Source of the DNA: Ridgeia piscesae
Lineage: Eukaryota > Annelida > Polychaeta > Sabellida > Siboglinidae
DNA: 64,000 bases
Reading direction: 5' to 3'
Assembly (NCBI GenBank): GCA_025642075.2
Contig: JAODUO010000044.1
Coordinates: forward strand, 320,001-384,000
Positions 61,176 through 64,000 of the stretch are shown here, one piece after another (positions within the stretch are counted from its first letter, which is position 1; every line of letters starts with the position of its first letter). The notes beneath the pieces were generated by a model. It saw only the letters and a program-made list of their open reading frames with translations, ran no database searches and was not told where the DNA came from. Both the position numbers and the translations under genes were made by a program.

Positions 61176-61409
61176 TTAGTTGGTGATGCATTCACAAGGT
61201 GTCACTAATGTAGGCCAGTCGCAGCCACAGGCCATCCGTCTACTTGCAGTCTTGCACCAGCTGTTATTGGTCTCCGTGTTTTCTACCGGGATGAATGCCC
61301 GCTCTCCCTTGTTCCTGCTGTAGGAGCATTCCCTGTTTTTGTTGGTCCCTCGTGTTTGGGATTGAACACGGGCCTGTGCGGGCCTGTGCGACTGTTCCCC
61401 TCTGACCAT
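61176..61409 (-). CDS. 77-codon Cys-containing ATG frame, unknown
   Basis: The ATG at 61409 directly follows an in-frame TGA and has G at +4. The product would be basic and Cys-containing (Cys near 28, 52, 61, 63, 72 and 74), with residues TNKNRECSYSRNKGERAF and ACGCDWPTLVTPCEC. Codons are GC-richer than the surroundings. A box B-like GTGTTCAATCC on the same strand at ~61370 raises the alternative of a SINE relic. The 11-bp word GGGCCTGTGCG is duplicated on + at 61373. Unrecognised. Confidence 0.22.
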   Translation of the reverse strand: MVRGEQSHRPAQARVQSQTRGTNKNRECSYSRNKGERAFIPVENTETNNSWCKTASRRMACGCDWPTLVTPCECITN

Positions 61410-63846
61410 TCACCTTACATAGGGAGGTGTTTGTGGCAGGCCATGATAACAGCATGCTCCGTGAACTGTGACCTACTCTCTACATCCTACATTGTACAGC
61501 CTCGCATATTATTTCATCCTTTTGTTGGCAACGTTTATGCATAGACCCTATGCATTGGTCATATTTAAAATAACTATAAAATTACTGTAGAATTCTGTGA
61601 AATATCTTGCAATTTTTCATAGTGTATTTTATTAAATTATTGCGAATTACAGGAGTATTTACTGAAGGGAGGGCTACATTATGTTGTAGCCACTCGTAAA
61701 TGCAAGCAGTATGTCTGCGTCTAGACACGGAATTGATGAATGTATGAGGACAGTTTTCCGATGAATGTATATGGGACTCTATAAATCAATCAGTTCAGCC
61801 TTTGCAGTCTGGGTTTTCTGCTTTGGGTGGAGATCTTGTAAAAAAAAATTGAAACTCAAGAGAAAAACCAATGTCCAACTATATTTATCAGAAGCATCGT
61901 TTTCACCATTGACCACTCGCAGTTACTTTTATAATGACATGTATTTTATTACAATACATAGGTAGAGTTTCCATAATTGCTGTTAGTCAGACAGAATTAT
62001 CAGTGTCTTTTTTGCACAGTGATTCTGACCGACAGCATTTCCATTTCTCTGCTAGTCCTTTGCAAATTTTTCCCCAGAGGTATACCTGGATTGAAAATGG
62101 GGCAATTGAGGGAGGAATGGACCACATCAGGGCTGATTACAGACACCCTGGAAGTCTGGGGTTATGGCTGCTCCAAACCCTCGATGGCAAACAGGAACCC
62201 AACCTGAGGCAATCACGTTGCCTCATTTACAGGAATGTGGCAGTTTGTGTGCAGTAAACGAAGCTGTAACTTTGACACCAGATCGCATGTGAACACAACG
62301 TTCCTTCCCACTTGACCTTTCATGGTTATCAGTGTTGTCATGCAAAAATATAATAGCATGAAATGTTACCTAGCTAGTGTCTTAACTAAGGCTTCACACT
62401 AAGAGCTCCACGTATGTTTACGGGTCAGAATAAATTGACGCTCGCAGCAACAGTAAATGGATTAGTCCCCTTCGTCAGATTTTGACATTTCAAAATGTAT
62501 CACATTGCAAATATTACAAAAACGCCTGTGCTTTTTATTTACTGGTGTAAATCAGCTTACCCACACACCAAATACAGCTAAAACAAATTTATATTTGGCA
62601 TTTAGGGCAGATATAAAGTGTACATCTAGGCACATTAAATAGTGGCTTATGTGCACATGGCATGTGTGTGGTGTAAAGCTAGACCCAGCATGGCACAGTT
62701 AGTTCAGTTAATTTAGCCCAAGTTCATAAGTCATGGATATGACTTGTCGCCTGTGTCAGATACTACAAATTATGAAGTTTGCTGTAAACACAGACACACT
62801 ATGTTCTTCTATGTGCCCCAGACTGACCATCATGGTACTCCAGACCTCTCAGTTTTTTATTTTTGTAATAAATTCACTTTCTTTGGAGCATACAAAATAA
62901 CCGCACCCTGGAGCCATGAGCAATACATTTCACATCTGATCTCTCAGTTGTTTGTTGTATAAGAGCTCTGTCTGTGGTGCTCCATCCAAACCACATAGCC
63001 AGTCCAACCAGTACGTCAGTTCACTGATGTTGTGGACTCTTTCATATTTTCCCTTAACACATTTTCTCACAAGGTGTTTCAAATTAATTAGTAAATGTTT
63101 TACCTGTCAAGAAACTTTTCTCCCTCTATTTTGGCTGTCTTTCATTATATTCGAATGTTTCAAATTGTGCATTGTCAGTATACTGAACTATATTTCCTGC
63201 TTGTTCTTCATAACTTGAACCGTGAACTTGAGTTCTAACTGTTCTATATAACAATTGTATTTGTCGTCTACACATGATGCTCTCAGCATTAATCTCAGGA
63301 ACCATGTTTCCGTTGCACATTATAGAAAATACCTGACAAAGTGTACACACCAGGTCTACCTGTTGTGACTAGAAGTATCCCTTATCGAAGTAGCGAAGGC
63401 ACCAGCTTCTGCTGTCTGCTGCAGGTTCCCGTGAGGTGTGTAGATGTTCACACATCAGTGCCAGTTTTTGCAGATCACTTGTCACCTCGCCATCGACAAT
63501 TAACACACTCCCAGCAGCAAGTCTGGCTGGAATTCTGTTTACTGTTTACACAACACAGGCAGGCGTGTCAGTTCTTCCCAGGATTCACACTTTGTTCATT
63601 AGCTGGCTGCGAACCAGGTCAATGCTCAACCAATACACACACAGCTGGGTGGATTATCCATGGAAGCTGGAGTTAGATCACTTTGTTAATGTAGTTGAAC
63701 GTAGTGATGTTGTTAAGTTTGGTCAGTGAAATACTTGTTGTGCAGTGTAGTGTTTTTGCAACATTCTCAAAGACAACAGTTTGTTTCTTGAGTTTATCAA
63801 TGTTGGTGGCGTGCCCCTCCCGACCTAAATTATGCCGTTAGATTTG
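61410..63846. other. unique DNA, no supported gene
   Basis: Frames of 107 codons (61934-62257) and 111 codons (63341-63676) on + are unrecognised and overlap other open frames. No repeat array is present. Confidence 0.45.
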
Positions 63847-63999
63847 TCATATGTAGACGATGCGGTCAAGAGCCTCCAGGATCTGTCCAGCATAACTTGT
63901 GTAGCCTTCAGATATTTCTGTTTTCTTCCTTATAGCTTGTTTTGCCACACTGGACATCTTTGAAATCACTAGTGCTTTTTTCATCAGTTGTGAGGACAA
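63847..63999 (-). CDS. partial coding frame cut by window end, unknown protein
   Basis: The - frame is open from the window edge for 50 codons to TGA at 63847. It includes KKALVISKMSSVAKQAIRKK and SEGYTSYAGQILEALDRIVY, a basic then amphipathic sequence that looks protein-like. It could be the C-terminal exon of a gene beyond the window. Neither its start nor an acceptor can be judged from here. No family is recognised. Confidence 0.35.
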   Translation of the reverse strand: MSSQLMKKALVISKMSSVAKQAIRKKTEISEGYTSYAGQILEALDRIVYI

Positions 64000-64000
64000 A

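Noticed and set aside
45684..63999. A single - strand gene joining the exon-like frames
   Set aside because: The candidates at 50863, 55906, 61176 and 63847 each end in their own stop codon, so they cannot be consecutive internal exons as read.

Overview
This looks like non-coding nuclear DNA from an animal, most likely an invertebrate and possibly a mollusc or another lophotrochozoan. The sequence is AT-rich, has no compact operons or dense ORFs, and is loaded with long (GT)n/(CA)n, (AT)n, (GTGC)n and polypurine tracts, large minisatellite arrays and decayed tRNA-derived SINE-like pieces. The taxonomic guess is inference only: no conserved protein-coding gene could be identified. The best reading is intergenic and/or intronic DNA.

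Layout. 0-8 kb: mostly unique AT-rich DNA with small repeats (28-bp units at 4.0-4.2 kb, AT/CA at 6.9 kb, polypurine at 7.8-8.1 kb). 8.4-10.8 kb: a 2.4-kb structure with ~370-bp inverted arms about 96% identical, enclosing two direct SINE-like copies, one with recognisable box A and box B. 13.1-14.3 kb: a ~1-kb CAGACACR minisatellite with a higher-order insert. 15.8-16.0 kb: 43-bp repeats. 17.3-18.3 kb: 34-bp repeats. 19.4-20.4 kb: the only long CpG-rich non-repeat patch, a possible promoter or 5' exon. 22.6-24.2 kb: clustered (AT)n. 24-25.3 kb: two tRNA-like/SINE-like fragments and a 23/24-bp array. 26-30.3 kb: (GTCC)n, CA/CGCA tracts and a C-rich array. 33.4 kb: an exon-like open frame on +. 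35.5-36.3 kb: a perfect (GT)92 followed by TTTGTT-interrupted repeats and a polypurine belt. 39.3-41.1 kb: 19 copies of a 97/98-bp satellite. 42.3-45.3 kb: three abutting minisatellites (23, 16/32 and 19/20 bp). 45.7-64 kb: mostly unique, with several short exon-like frames, mainly on -, and further microsatellites.

Coding content. No ORF was recognised as a known family. From base composition alone, several frames of 100 codons or more are expected by chance in 64 kb, so length is weak evidence. I list only frames with extra support (splice-site-like borders, GC-richer codons, local CpG richness), all at low confidence. Most of the - strand candidates run into their own stop, so they cannot simply be joined into one gene. 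No rRNA, intact tRNA, CRISPR or recognisable transposase/reverse transcriptase was found. No clear new biological system emerged. The most informative structures are the 2.4-kb inverted-repeat element and the satellite arrays with visible birth and homogenisation patterns.
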